From: SZUA-430 sp031413635
Lineage (GTDB): Bacteria > Pseudomonadota > Alphaproteobacteria > Micropepsales > Micropepsaceae
DNA length: 58,805 bases
Direction: 5' to 3'
NCBI GenBank assembly: GCA_031413635.1
Contig: JANOFM010000079.1
Coordinates: forward strand, 1-58,805
A program made the translations under genes and the position numbers. Shown one piece after another: positions 15,030 through 24,123 of this stretch. The first letter of the stretch is position 1, and every line of letters starts with the position of its first letter. The notes under the pieces are model-generated. The model ran no database searches. It was not told the DNA's origin and worked only from the letters and a program-made list of their open reading frames with translations.

Positions 15030-16535
15030 ATGAGCAAACCCGACAATGTCATCGTCCTTCTTCTCGACAGCCTCAATCGCCACATGCTCGGTTGCTACGG
15101 CGGACGCGAGTTTGCGACACCCAACATCGATCGCCTCGCCCAGCGCTCTCTGAGATTTACCAAGCACCACGCGGGTTCCCTGCCCTGCATGCCCGCGCGC
15201 CACGACATTCTCTGCGGCACCTGGGACTTTCTCTGGCGCGCTTGGGGTTCGGTCGAAATTTGGGAAGACGCGATCACCTATCCGTTGCGCCACGCCGGTA
15301 TCGTCACGCAGCTGATCTCCGACCATCCGCATTTGTTCGAAACGGGCGGCGAGAACTATCACGCCGACTTCACCGCCTGGGACTATCAACGCGGTCACGA
15401 AGGCGACGCCTGGAAAACCCGCCCCGACCCCAGCTGGGCAGGCGCCCCTCGGTTCGGTCGCGGCCACATGCCCTACGACAACTCGCGCGGCTGGTTTCGC
15501 GGCGAGCAAGACTTCCCCGGACCGCGCACGATGGCCGCGACCGCGCAATGGCTCGCCGACAATGCCGGCCACCACAAGCGCTTCATGCTGTTCGTCGATG
15601 AATTCGACCCGCACGAACCGTTCGACACGCCCGAACCCTACGCCTCGATGTACGATCCAGATTGGGAAGGCGCACATCTCGTCTGGCCGCCCTACATGCA
15701 AGGCGCGCTCGCGAAAGGCGTGCTGACCGAGCATCAAGCGCGCCAGATCCGCGCGCAATACGGCGGCAAGCTGACCATGATCGACGCCTGGCTTGGCCGC
15801 GTGCTCGATCAGCTGGATCGGCTAAGTCTTTGGGAGACGACGGCGGTCGTGCTCTGCACCGACCATGGCCACTATCTGGGCGAGAAGGATATTTGGGGCA
15901 AACCCGGCGTCCCGATCTACGACACGTTGGGCAAAATCCCGTTGCTCGTCGCTTGGCCCGGTCAAGCCGCCCGCGACATCGACGCGCTGACCACCAGCGT
16001 CGATCTGTTTGCAACGCTTGCCGACATTTTCGACGTCTCGACGCGCCAGAAAACCCACGGTCGATCGCTGCGCCCCTTAGTCGAAGGAACTGCTGCCACC
16101 ATTCGCGACCATGCCCTGATCGGTGTGTGGGGTCGCGAAGTTCACATCACGGACGGACGTTGGAAGTATGCCCGCGCTCCGATCGCAAAGAACGAACCGC
16201 TTGCGATGCTGTCGAACCGCTGGTCGACAATGCCGACCCATGTTCTCAAGCGCCAACAAGAATTGCCGCTGCCCGACGACCGCGCCACCCTCGCGCGCAT
16301 GCCGGGAAGTTCGGTCCCTGTGATCAAACAAGTCTGGGACGCGAGCGATGCCGTGCCCTTCTGGGCTTGGGCGAAATTCACCGGGCATCATCTCTACGAC
16401 ACGGCGAACGACCCGAGCGAAAACGAAGACCGGACCGGCGGCGCCGACGAAAAGCGCATGACGGATCTGCTCCACGCGGCGTTGCGCGAAATCGACGCCC
16501 CGGCCGAACAATTCGCGCGGTTAGGCCTGCTCTAG
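15030..16535 (+). CDS. Sulfatase (alkaline phosphatase superfamily), type I
   Basis: This enzyme hydrolyses sulfate (or phosphonate) esters. CMPAR (about residues 52-56) is the C-x-P-x-R signature whose Cys must be converted to formylglycine. Metal ligands appear as NVIVLLLDSLN near the N-terminus and CTDHGHYLGEKDIWGK in the centre. Length is 501 aa. There is no signal peptide, so it is probably cytosolic and acts on imported substrate. No formylglycine-generating enzyme lies in this window. The substrate cannot be told; choline-, glycan- or phosphonate-type esters are all possible. It is divergent from the MgtC-like gene and convergent with the DUF533 gene. Confidence 0.88.
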   Translation: MSKPDNVIVLLLDSLNRHMLGCYGGREFATPNIDRLAQRSLRFTKHHAGSLPCMPARHDILCGTWDFLWRAWGSVEIWEDAITYPLRHAGIVTQLISDHPHLFETGGENYHADFTAWDYQRGHEGDAWKTRPDPSWAGAPRFGRGHMPYDNSRGWFRGEQDFPGPRTMAATAQWLADNAGHHKRFMLFVDEFDPHEPFDTPEPYASMYDPDWEGAHLVWPPYMQGALAKGVLTEHQARQIRAQYGGKLTMIDAWLGRVLDQLDRLSLWETTAVVLCTDHGHYLGEKDIWGKPGVPIYDTLGKIPLLVAWPGQAARDIDALTTSVDLFATLADIFDVSTRQKTHGRSLRPLVEGTAATIRDHALIGVWGREVHITDGRWKYARAPIAKNEPLAMLSNRWSTMPTHVLKRQQELPLPDDRATLARMPGSSVPVIKQVWDASDAVPFWAWAKFTGHHLYDTANDPSENEDRTGGADEKRMTDLLHAALREIDAPAEQFARLGLL

Positions 16536-16550
16536 ATCCGGATCTTCCTG

Positions 16551-17246
16551 CTATCGCGCCAGTTGCTGATTCAGCTGGTCGATGAAACCCTGCGGTACGT
16601 TCATGCGTTGGGCGAGCATCGTCAGGTAATTGCGTTCCTGGTCGTTCGCCTGATCGACCACGATCGCCGAGGCGGTATACAACTGCGCAGCGATTTCAGG
16701 AGATGTGGCGTGCTTGGCCACGTCTTCGATGTTCAACGGTTTGGCAAGTTCGCCGAGCAGAAACGCCTTTTCCTCGGACGATAGGCCCGCCTGCTCCATC
16801 TGTCCGAATATCTTCTGACTCTCGACTTGATCGACGTGCCCGTCGGATTTCGCCGCCGCAATCATCGCCGTCAAGACTGCGGTTCCAAGATGGTTCTGCT
16901 GCTGGTCCGGCGCGGCCAAAGTTGCAAATCCTGAACCTGCCGGCGCCTGGTTGCCTTGCATGTTTTTCAGCAGATCGCCGACGCCTGGAAGATTCTGAAA
17001 GACGCCCGACACGGTACCGCCGATGCCGCCTTGCGCCCGCTGCCCCGCCGGTAAATGCGCCTGCTGATCCTTGTATTTGTTGTAGGCCTGGTAGGCCAAC
17101 GTGCCCACCAGCGCCAATCCGCCGATCTTGGCAATGCCGCCGAGGCCCGCCTTGTTGGCCAACGCACCGCCCAACATTCCAGCCACCACACCTGTCGCGG
17201 CCCCACTATTGAGAAACTGATCCAGCATCTTCTTGGCGTCGATCAT
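16551..17246 (-). CDS. DUF533 (YebE/TerB-like) protein
   Basis: The ATG at 17246 has an AGGGAGC ribosome site and gives 231 aa. The N-terminal part (MIDAKKMLDQFL, then GAATGVVAGMLGGALANKAG and a single hydrophobic helix) is followed by a Gly/Gln-rich linker and a C-terminal helical domain (about 120-231). That domain carries AMIAAAKSDGHVDQVESQKI, a TerB/DjlA-like acidic motif. The family is DUF533; it is inner-membrane associated and of unknown function. A longer N-terminus from 17303 lacks a good ribosome site. Confidence 0.85.
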   Translation of the reverse strand: MIDAKKMLDQFLNSGAATGVVAGMLGGALANKAGLGGIAKIGGLALVGTLAYQAYNKYKDQQAHLPAGQRAQGGIGGTVSGVFQNLPGVGDLLKNMQGNQAPAGSGFATLAAPDQQQNHLGTAVLTAMIAAAKSDGHVDQVESQKIFGQMEQAGLSSEEKAFLLGELAKPLNIEDVAKHATSPEIAAQLYTASAIVVDQANDQERNYLTMLAQRMNVPQGFIDQLNQQLAR

Positions 17247-17319
17247 CGAGTGCTCCCTCTGGCCCGTCCGGGCGGCCCAACTCAGATTGGTCTTTTTTGC
17301 CAAACGTCAATAGGCGGCC

Positions 17320-18621
17320 TCAGACGCCAAAGCGATCGACGATCCAAGGGACCACGACATCCATGACGTTCTCCACATCCGGCGCCTCGCGCGCGCCGAA
17401 CTCAGGCTCGAAATAGTGCCGTGCCTGCGGGAAATCGACATAGGTCTTGTCCTTCGAAGCGATCGCCTGAAACATCGGAGTCGCGTCGGTCGACGGAAAA
17501 ATCTCCTGATCCTTGCCCGCATTGATGAACAGCGACGGCTCGGTGATTTGCGGCAGGTCGTGCAATTGATTGGCTTGGCTCGACACGCCCGACCACGTCG
17601 ATAGCCACGCATGCGGCGTCGCCTGACGGCCAAAGCCGAAGAACTTCCAGTTCATCAAGTCCGGCCGCGGCGAGAAAATCGAACCATAATCGCGCGCCGA
17701 CGGATCGAGATGATTGTCGACGTAGTGCAAGTTCGCCATCGTGCGATAGATCGTCATCACCGGCTCGAACGCTTCGCGCCGCAACACCTCGCGTTGCTTG
17801 GCAGGCGCGAGCTTGGCGAAGTCCGGATCGTTATGCAGCGCCTCGGCGCGCTCGTTCTCGGCAATCATCGCCCGCGCGATAGAATCGATGCGCTTGATCC
17901 GCGCGATCTGCGCCGCACGAAACGCCTTCACGAACGCGTCGTCAAAGCGCGTCCACTGCGCGTCCGAGTCGTCGACCTTCGCCGGCGTCTTGAACCCGTT
18001 GCGCTCGTCATACATGTCGAGCGACGGGTCGGTCAGATGCGGCTCTGTCTCGTCGACGACGGACGGGTCGATGATCTCGTTCATGATCATGCCCTCGCCC
18101 TTGTGCGTGGAGATATAGACCATGCCGTCGGCCGGGATCATCTCCGCGTCGTTCAGATGCGTGCGCCGCCCGCCCGGCGTTTTGGCAAAGCGTTGACCCT
18201 TCGGTTTTTTTGCTTGCGCCTGAAAAAAGCCGTTCAACGCGCCGCCGCCCGAATTGCCGATCAACACGACGTTCTGGACGCCACGCTTCCTTAGGAACGA
18301 GACGCACGATGCGACATCGAGGATGACCTCTTCGTGCGTCGTCGTCACATCGTTGTTGGGATTGCGCGTGTTGGCGCCCAAGCACCCGATGCCGGCGTCG
18401 ACCAATCGGGGGATCACATAGTGATGCGTGAAGTCTGCGCGCGGATGCATGACGACAACCGCCGTCTTCGGCTTGGGAGTTTTCTTCGACCTCCAGTACA
18501 GCCCGCGATGCTCGCGAAAATCGGACGCCTTCAGCATTAAATTCTCGACATCGAACCCATCAGGCAGCCGGCGCATATTCATCGGCGCCCCTCCCCAATA
18601 GGTTTTTGAGATCAGCTGCAT
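17320..18621 (-). CDS. Alpha/beta hydrolase, putative esterase
   Basis: This is a 433-residue hydrolase-fold protein. The nucleophile elbow is GNSGGG (about 122-127), following a VVVMHPRADFTHHYVIPRLV opening that resembles secreted lipase/esterase relatives. The likely acid and His are in INAGKDQEIF and FPQARHYFEPEF near the C-terminus. A large inserted helical cap (about 200-310, rich in charged residues) sits between the elbow and the C-terminal strands. There is no signal peptide. Substrate unknown. The upstream 76 bp holds an 11-bp palindrome (18656-18666). Confidence 0.82.
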   Translation of the reverse strand: MQLISKTYWGGAPMNMRRLPDGFDVENLMLKASDFREHRGLYWRSKKTPKPKTAVVVMHPRADFTHHYVIPRLVDAGIGCLGANTRNPNNDVTTTHEEVILDVASCVSFLRKRGVQNVVLIGNSGGGALNGFFQAQAKKPKGQRFAKTPGGRRTHLNDAEMIPADGMVYISTHKGEGMIMNEIIDPSVVDETEPHLTDPSLDMYDERNGFKTPAKVDDSDAQWTRFDDAFVKAFRAAQIARIKRIDSIARAMIAENERAEALHNDPDFAKLAPAKQREVLRREAFEPVMTIYRTMANLHYVDNHLDPSARDYGSIFSPRPDLMNWKFFGFGRQATPHAWLSTWSGVSSQANQLHDLPQITEPSLFINAGKDQEIFPSTDATPMFQAIASKDKTYVDFPQARHYFEPEFGAREAPDVENVMDVVVPWIVDRFGV

Positions 18622-18655
18622 CGCTGCGTCCCGCTAATTCGAAGAAAAATTCCGA

Positions 18656-18666
18656 GGGAAATTCCC
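18656..18666. promoter_or_regulatory. Palindrome GGGAAATTCCC, possible operator
   Basis: A perfect 5-1-5 palindrome lies between the hydrolase start (leftward) and the candidate small RNA (rightward), well placed to control either. No regulator is identified. Confidence 0.25.
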
Positions 18667-18697
18667 GTTAACTCTCTCTTTACCATCTTCTGGTCAT

Positions 18698-18836
18698 ATG
18701 CGCGTAACGAAGTTGAAGCGAAAGTTTCCGGGAGGTACGAAGTAAGCAGCCGACGATCCGCGAGTTTCGGATCGGGCGCACGAACCCAGCTAGTTTCAGC
18801 GCCTCAAGGCCCGGCTTCTGCCGGGCTTTTGCTTTT
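18698..18836 (+). ncRNA. Candidate free-standing small RNA with a 15-codon ORF
   Basis: Between two leftward genes a rightward unit is suggested by three items. First, an ATG at 18698 opens a 15-codon ORF (MRVTKLKRKFPGGTK, stop 18743-18745), strongly basic. Second, a 7-bp stem CGATCCG/CGGATCG (18754-18760 with 18768-18774). Third, a strong intrinsic terminator at 18806-18836. No gene on the plus strand follows for 1.2 kb, so the terminator is not the end of a known gene. The 5' end is unknown and no Shine-Dalgarno precedes the ATG, so the peptide may not be made. Confidence 0.4.
18806..18836 (+). terminator. Intrinsic terminator, no upstream known gene
   Basis: GCCCGGC (18809-18815) pairs perfectly with GCCGGGC (18820-18826) across a TTCT loop, followed by TTTTGCTTTT. 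It reads rightward and ends the candidate RNA starting before 18698. Confidence 0.75.
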
Positions 18837-18891
18837 GTGGACATAGATGCGCCGCCGGCCGGTGGTCCCGCGAAGTGCGGTAACCTGACGC

Positions 18892-20016
18892 TCAGATCGC
18901 GCCGGCGGATTTCAATTCGGCAATATCGCTGCCGGAAAACCCCCAATCGCTTAGGATCTGATCGTTGTGCTGACCCGACGCCGGCGCAGCACCCTGCACT
19001 TCCGGCTTGGTACGGCTGAAGCGTGGTGCCGGCGCCGGCTGAACGACGCCGTCAAGTTCGATGAACGTCGCCCGCGCCTTATTGTGCGGATGGTTCGGCG
19101 CTTCGGCTAGCGACAACACCGGCGCATAACAAACATCCGTGCCTTCCATCAGCTTGTCCCAATGGTCGCGCGTTTGGGTCGCGACGACGCGCGCAATTTT
19201 TTCTTTCAGTGCCGGCCACTTCGAACGATCCATCTGTGCCTGAAAATCAGGATCGGTGAGCCCCGTCTTCTCCAACAACAGCGCATAGAATTGCGGCTCG
19301 ATCGAACCGATCGAAATCCACTTACCGTCGGCGGTTTCGTAGGTGTCGTAGAAATGCGCCCCGCCGTCGAGCAAGTTCTCGCCTTTCTCTTCGGTCCACA
19401 TTCCCATGGCTTTGAACCCGTAAAACATCGACATCAGTGACGCCGCGCCGTCCGTCATAGCGCAGTCGATCACCTGGCCCTTGCCCGAGCCCCGCGCTTC
19501 GAACAACGCGCACGCCATGCCGAACGCGAGATAAAGCGCGCCGCCGCCGAAATCGCCGACAAGGTTGAGCGGCGGCACGGGAGTCTCGCCCTTGCGCCCG
19601 ATCGCATGCAGCGCGCCGGTCAGCGCGATGTAGTTGATGTCATGGCCGGCGGCCGGCGCCAGCGGCCCCGTCTGTCCCCATCCCGTCATGCGCCCGTAGA
19701 CGAGTTTGCCGTTTCGCTTGAGCGCCGCATCGGGTCCCAAGCCGAGCTTCTCCATAACCCCTGGTCGAAACCCCTCGAGCAATGCATCCGATTTGGCGAT
19801 GAGCTTCAGCGCAACCTCGACAGCCTCGGGCTTCTTCAAATCGAGCGCGATTGACCGCCGTCCACGGCTGGTAATGTCGAATTTGTTGGCCCCGCGCCCG
19901 CCTTTACGGTCAATGCGTACAACTTCTGCGCCCATATCGCTGAGCAACATCGCGCAGAACGGGCCGGGACCGATGCCCGCAAATTCGATCACTTTCACGC
20001 CTTGAAGCGGGCCCAT
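18892..20016 (-). CDS. CaiB/BaiF CoA-transferase family, alpha-methylacyl-CoA racemase-like
   Basis: This is a class III CoA-transferase-fold enzyme. A GGAGG site fixes the start at 20016 (MGPLQGVKVIEFAGIGPGPF). Conserved parts include MLLSDMGAEVVRIDRKGG (about 25-42), the GRGRRSIALDLK-like region, ALLEGFRPGVMEKLGLGP, and AAGHDINYIALTGAL with the His-Asp pair of racemases. Length, ~374 aa, fits alpha-methylacyl-CoA racemase, which inverts the 2-methyl centre so branched or sterol side chains can enter beta-oxidation. The SDR at 20760 and the SCP2-type thiolase at 40123 are possible pathway partners, but not neighbours. A plain CoA transferase is the alternative. Confidence 0.85.
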   Translation of the reverse strand: MGPLQGVKVIEFAGIGPGPFCAMLLSDMGAEVVRIDRKGGRGANKFDITSRGRRSIALDLKKPEAVEVALKLIAKSDALLEGFRPGVMEKLGLGPDAALKRNGKLVYGRMTGWGQTGPLAPAAGHDINYIALTGALHAIGRKGETPVPPLNLVGDFGGGALYLAFGMACALFEARGSGKGQVIDCAMTDGAASLMSMFYGFKAMGMWTEEKGENLLDGGAHFYDTYETADGKWISIGSIEPQFYALLLEKTGLTDPDFQAQMDRSKWPALKEKIARVVATQTRDHWDKLMEGTDVCYAPVLSLAEAPNHPHNKARATFIELDGVVQPAPAPRFSRTKPEVQGAAPASGQHNDQILSDWGFSGSDIAELKSAGAI

Positions 20017-20091
20017 GACATTTCCTCCAAAGTCCAATAGTTAAAATACGGATGGGATGGGTTTAGTTCATCGAGAACCGGCCCGCAAATC

Positions 20092-20730
20092 GTGAATGGA
20101 GTGATGGGGATGACGTTGCGTTTTGTGATGGCGATGATCGCCTGTGTCGGAATTTCGTTGACGCTCGCACGCGCCGACGGCATGCCGGAGCCTGAAGACA
20201 GAAACTTCAACCCGGTGCCCAGCATTCCAGGCGTACCGGGACCGGGTGTTCCCGCCACACCGCAAAAACCGGCAAAGCCTACCCCGGTACCTGCTCCTGT
20301 TCCCGCAGCTACGCCCGCGCCGGCGGCTCCCGTCAGCGCGCCCAGCAATCCGTCGCCCCCCGCGTCGAGCACCGAGCCGGCCCCCGTGCCGGTGGTCGCA
20401 CCACCGGCAAGCACGCAGAAGAAAACTCTCTTCGAAATCGTCAGCATCGACGTGCAAATCGGCGAACGTCAGCCGCCGTTTGCAAACGTGATCGTCAAAG
20501 GCGTCGCTCGCACCGGCGGTTGGAAAAACGTTGAACTGGAGCCGCTTCCGACATTTGCGAAAGAAGTCGGCATGCGCAGCTTCAAGCTCGTCGGAACGTC
20601 GCCCGACGGTCCGGCCACTCAAGCACTAACGCCGGTTACGGCGTCGATCAGGATCGATCCGATACCCGACGACGTGAAGACGATCCGCGTACTCGGCGAA
20701 ACCAACGAAGTTGCTCAGACGTTCCGCTGA
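20092..20730 (+). CDS. Proline-rich exported protein, unknown function
   Basis: A 212-residue protein with a signal peptide (hydrophobic FVMAMIACVGISLTL, then ARADG) and a long Pro/Ala/Val low-complexity linker (about 40-108). The C-terminal globular domain of ~100 aa (from LFEIVSIDVQIGERQPPF) ends in TNEVAQTFR. The C-terminal domain is not recognised; the linker suggests it reaches across the periplasm. Starts at 20092 and 20110 are both possible; the second has GGGG just before it. It is divergent from the CaiB gene by 75 bp and convergent with the SDR. Confidence 0.7.
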   Translation: MNGVMGMTLRFVMAMIACVGISLTLARADGMPEPEDRNFNPVPSIPGVPGPGVPATPQKPAKPTPVPAPVPAATPAPAAPVSAPSNPSPPASSTEPAPVPVVAPPASTQKKTLFEIVSIDVQIGERQPPFANVIVKGVARTGGWKNVELEPLPTFAKEVGMRSFKLVGTSPDGPATQALTPVTASIRIDPIPDDVKTIRVLGETNEVAQTFR

Positions 20731-20759
20731 TGGACAAAGGCCGGTAGGGCCCCGCGCCC

Positions 20760-21527
20760 TCATCCCAGCAATTGTCCGTCGTCGACGGTGAACAACGATC
20801 CTGTAATGAAATTCGCGTGTTGCGAACACAACAGCAACAGCAACGCGTCGAGATCTTCCTCCTTGCCCAATCGGCGGCGGGGAAACGTCATCACGTGCTT
20901 CTGGCCGCCTTCGCTGTCGAACCAGTCCTGGTTGAGCTCGGTCTTGATGAACCCAGGGCACAGCGCGTTGACGGCAATATGGTGCCGGGCCCATTCGCGC
21001 GCGAAACCCTTGGTCATCATCGCAATTGCCGCTTTTGACATGCTGTAGGCAACCAGACCGGGCAGCGCCTTGAATGCCCCGATCGACGCAATGTTAACAA
21101 TTCGTCCCTGGATTTTTTGCGCGACCATGCGCGACCCCGCAGCCTGGGCCATGAAGAAAGCGCCCTTCACGTTCGTGTCCATAATGCGATCGTAGTCGGC
21201 CTCGGCCAGCGACGATGCAGGTGACTCGACGTTCATCCCGGCGTTGTTAATTAATATGTTCAGGGGGCCCGCTCGCCGCTCGGCCTCGTCCAGCAAACCG
21301 CGACAGCGCGTCACATCCGTAACGTCGTGCGCGATCACAATCGCACTACCACCTTTGGCCTCGATGCTAAGTTTTAACTCGCTCAATCGTTCGACGCGGC
21401 GTCCGGTGATAACCACTTTTGCGCCAGCATCGCTCAGCACGTGCGCGAAGCGCATGCCAAATCCGCTTGACGCACCGGTAATCAAAGCTGTCTGATTTTT
21501 CAAATCGAATATGATCGGTGACGGCAT
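20760..21527 (-). CDS. Short-chain dehydrogenase/reductase (FabG-like)
   Basis: The GAGGAG ribosome site fixes the start at 21527 (MPSPIIFD), giving 255 aa. It is an NAD(P)-dependent oxidoreductase with TGASSGFG at about 17-24, NNAG near 94-97, the catalytic Ser in IASIGAF and YSMSK as the Tyr-Lys motif near 163. The C-terminus (FITGSLFTVDDGQLLG) is of the classical SDR type. Probable substrate is a 3-hydroxy/3-oxoacyl derivative, in keeping with the nearby racemase-like gene, but this is not provable. Confidence 0.87.
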   Translation of the reverse strand: MPSPIIFDLKNQTALITGASSGFGMRFAHVLSDAGAKVVITGRRVERLSELKLSIEAKGGSAIVIAHDVTDVTRCRGLLDEAERRAGPLNILINNAGMNVESPASSLAEADYDRIMDTNVKGAFFMAQAAGSRMVAQKIQGRIVNIASIGAFKALPGLVAYSMSKAAIAMMTKGFAREWARHHIAVNALCPGFIKTELNQDWFDSEGGQKHVMTFPRRRLGKEEDLDALLLLLCSQHANFITGSLFTVDDGQLLG

Positions 21528-21637
21528 CGTTCTCCTCAATTCGGTTGAGGACAATTATCCTTAAACGCTAGCGTGCGCCTCACAATAATGCGAAATCCAC
21601 TTTTCTGTTGCGCAATTCCGTGTCTATCCTGGCCGCC

Positions 21638-22288
21638 ATGCAAATCGACGTCATCTCAGACACGGTCTGTCCCTGGTGCTACATCGGCAAGCGCCGGCTG
21701 GAACGTGCCATCCGGCTTCGCCCGCAGATTGAATTTCAAGTGCGCTGGCGCCCGTTCCAACTTGATCCGGCGACCCCGCCCGAAGGCGTCGATCGCAAAG
21801 CCTACATCGAGCGTAAGTTTGGCAGTTCCGATAAGATCAAACCAATTCATGCGGCGTTGCTGAAAGCCGGCGACGACGAAGACATCAATTTTGCGTTCGA
21901 GAAAATTGCGCGCACGCCGAACACGATCAACTCGCACCGGCTGATCCGTTGGTCGCAGGCGATGGGTTTCCAAGACGCGTTGGTCGAGCGCTTGTTTAAA
22001 GGCTACTTCGTCGAAGGCGCCGATATCGGCCAAATCGAAGTTTTAAAAAAACTCGGCGCCGACGCCGGCATGGACCCCGAGTTGGTCGAAGACCTTTTGA
22101 ACTCGGATATCGATCTTGAAAAAGTTCAACACGAAGACAGTATGGCACGCAAAATCGGCATCAGCGGCGTGCCGACGTTCCTTATCGGGGGCAAAATTCT
22201 GGTCAACGGCGCCCAAGACGCCGAGCACCTGGCCCACGTGATCGACCGAGTTGCTGCCGGCGACGAAGATGCGTTGGCGACTGCGTAA
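21638..22288 (+). CDS. DsbA family oxidoreductase (FrnE-like)
   Basis: This is a cytosolic thioredoxin-fold protein without a signal peptide. The active site CPWCYIGKRR is at about residues 11-20, and the cis-Pro loop ISGVPTFLIGG near 180-190. The central helical insertion with NTINSHRLIRWSQ is typical of the FrnE/2-hydroxychromene-isomerase-like DsbA subgroup. I chose the ATG at 21638 (MQIDVISD); an upstream TTG adds ten residues. Length is 216 aa. The likely role is thiol redox or polyketide-like isomerisation; FrnE of Deinococcus is linked to oxidative stress. Confidence 0.88.
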   Translation: MQIDVISDTVCPWCYIGKRRLERAIRLRPQIEFQVRWRPFQLDPATPPEGVDRKAYIERKFGSSDKIKPIHAALLKAGDDEDINFAFEKIARTPNTINSHRLIRWSQAMGFQDALVERLFKGYFVEGADIGQIEVLKKLGADAGMDPELVEDLLNSDIDLEKVQHEDSMARKIGISGVPTFLIGGKILVNGAQDAEHLAHVIDRVAAGDEDALATA

Positions 22289-22296
22289 CGCGGCCG

Positions 22297-24123
22297 CTAC
22301 AATCCCGCCCAACGAGCAGTCCAATACGTCGCCCCGGCCGCGACGTAGGCCATCGCAAGCAGGTATCCCACCATAAACACCGTCCAGCGCCACGAATTCA
22401 TCTCGCGGCGCGCCACCGCGAGCGTCGCAAGACACTGGGGCGCGAAGACGTACCAGGCCAGAAACGCAAGCGCGGTCGGCAGCGACCAAGCTTGTTGCAG
22501 TGCCTGCGCCAACCCCGTCGTGTCGTCGGTCGACTGTAGCGCGTAGACCGTACCCAGAGCTCCGACCGCAACCTCGCGCGCCGCAAGACCCGGCACCAGC
22601 GCAATCGCGATCTCAAGGTTGAACCCGATCGGGCGAAGCAGCGGCTCCAGCCAACTGCCGAGCATTCCGGCATAGCTTTCACGTATGCCCGACGCCGAAC
22701 TCGGATAGCTCGCCAAAAACCAAAGCACGACCGAAACCCAAAAAATATAGGCGCCTGCCCGCCGCACGAACGCCCACGCACGCATCCAAAGATTGACGAG
22801 GAAATCGCGCGGATCGGGCAGCTTGTAGGTCGGCATCTCCATCAGCAACGGCTGCGGCCGCCCGCGTGTCAGCGTGCGCTTCAACACAAAGGCCACGGTG
22901 ACCGCGCTGACAATCCCCGCGATATAGAGGCCGAACATCACCAGGCCCTGCAGATTGAACATGCCGACCGTCGTCGGCGGAATAAAAGCGGCGATGATCA
23001 ACGTATAGACGGGGATGCGCGCCGAACATGTCATCAAAGGCGCCACCAAGATCGTGGTCAGCCGGTCGTTTTCGCTCTCGATCGTGCGTGCCGACATCAT
23101 ACCGGGTATGGCGCAGGCGAAGCTCGACAGCAGCGGAATGAACGCACGCCCGTTCAATCCGACCCGCAACATCAACTCGTCCATCATAAACGCGGCCCGC
23201 GCCATATAACCCGACGCCTCAAGCGCCAGAATGAACGCAAACAAGATGACAATCTGCGGCAGGAACACGATCACGCTGCCGACGCCCGCGATGACGCCGT
23301 CGACGATAAGACCCTTCACCCATCCCTCCGGCAGCGTCGTGCTGATCCAGCCGCCCAACGCCGCGAACCCATCTTCGATCAGCGTCATCGGCGCTTCCGC
23401 CCACGTGAACACGGCCTGAAACATGAAGAACAACAGCGACGCCAAAACAAGCGGGCCAGCGAAGGGGTTGAGCACGACGCGGTCGACTGCCCGCGTCAGC
23501 TTGTTCATCGCCGGCTCCTGCAAAATCACGTCTTGGGCGATCGCACGCGCCTCCCGCTGAACCGTGCGCAAGTCGGAAACGACACCAGCGCGTTCCGCCG
23601 CAACCGGCTGCGTCGCAACCAAACCGTCCAGCCGTGCCAGCAACCCCGCCCGCCCCGCCTTGCGCGTCGCGCAAGTGGTGACCACAGGCACTCCTAAGCG
23701 CTGTTCGAGTTTCGCCGCGTCGATAACGACGCCATCGCGCTCGGCTAGGTCGATCATGTTCAGGACGAGCAGCATCGGCCGCCCGAGCGCCCGCAACTGA
23801 AGCGCCAAATGCAAATGCGTGCGCAAGTCTGCGGCATCGATCAGCACAAGCAGCGCATCGGGCGCCGCTTCGATCCCCTCGCGTCCGGAGATCACGTCGA
23901 CGGCAATCCGCTCGTCCAGCGTGCGCGCCGAAAGTCCGTAGATGCCTGGCAAATCAACCAACTCGACCGAACGCCCAGCCGGTGTCGTGAACGAACCGCT
24001 GCGTCGCTCGACGGTCACGCCGGCGTAGTTCGCGACCTTCGCGCGTCCGCCGGTCAAGCCGTTGAACAATGTCGATTTACCGCTATTGGGCGCCCCAACC
24101 AGCGCAAGACGGAATACGCTCAT
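22297..24123 (-). CDS. feoB: Ferrous iron transporter B
   Basis: FeoB is a G-protein-coupled inner-membrane channel for Fe(II). The N-terminal G domain has G1 GAPNSGKST (about 10-18), G3 DLPG, and NMID as G4. The membrane domain contains two Gate motifs: a first with SSFACAIPGMMSARTIE and a second region with GLAAREVAVGALGTVYAL. The conserved Cys of the first gate is present. At 608 aa it is shorter than the ~770 aa of E. coli FeoB, mainly in the linker and the C-terminus, and lacks an FeoC-like tail. It overlaps feoA by 4 bp (ATGA). Confidence 0.93.
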   Translation of the reverse strand: MSVFRLALVGAPNSGKSTLFNGLTGGRAKVANYAGVTVERRSGSFTTPAGRSVELVDLPGIYGLSARTLDERIAVDVISGREGIEAAPDALLVLIDAADLRTHLHLALQLRALGRPMLLVLNMIDLAERDGVVIDAAKLEQRLGVPVVTTCATRKAGRAGLLARLDGLVATQPVAAERAGVVSDLRTVQREARAIAQDVILQEPAMNKLTRAVDRVVLNPFAGPLVLASLLFFMFQAVFTWAEAPMTLIEDGFAALGGWISTTLPEGWVKGLIVDGVIAGVGSVIVFLPQIVILFAFILALEASGYMARAAFMMDELMLRVGLNGRAFIPLLSSFACAIPGMMSARTIESENDRLTTILVAPLMTCSARIPVYTLIIAAFIPPTTVGMFNLQGLVMFGLYIAGIVSAVTVAFVLKRTLTRGRPQPLLMEMPTYKLPDPRDFLVNLWMRAWAFVRRAGAYIFWVSVVLWFLASYPSSASGIRESYAGMLGSWLEPLLRPIGFNLEIAIALVPGLAAREVAVGALGTVYALQSTDDTTGLAQALQQAWSLPTALAFLAWYVFAPQCLATLAVARREMNSWRWTVFMVGYLLAMAYVAAGATYWTARWAGL

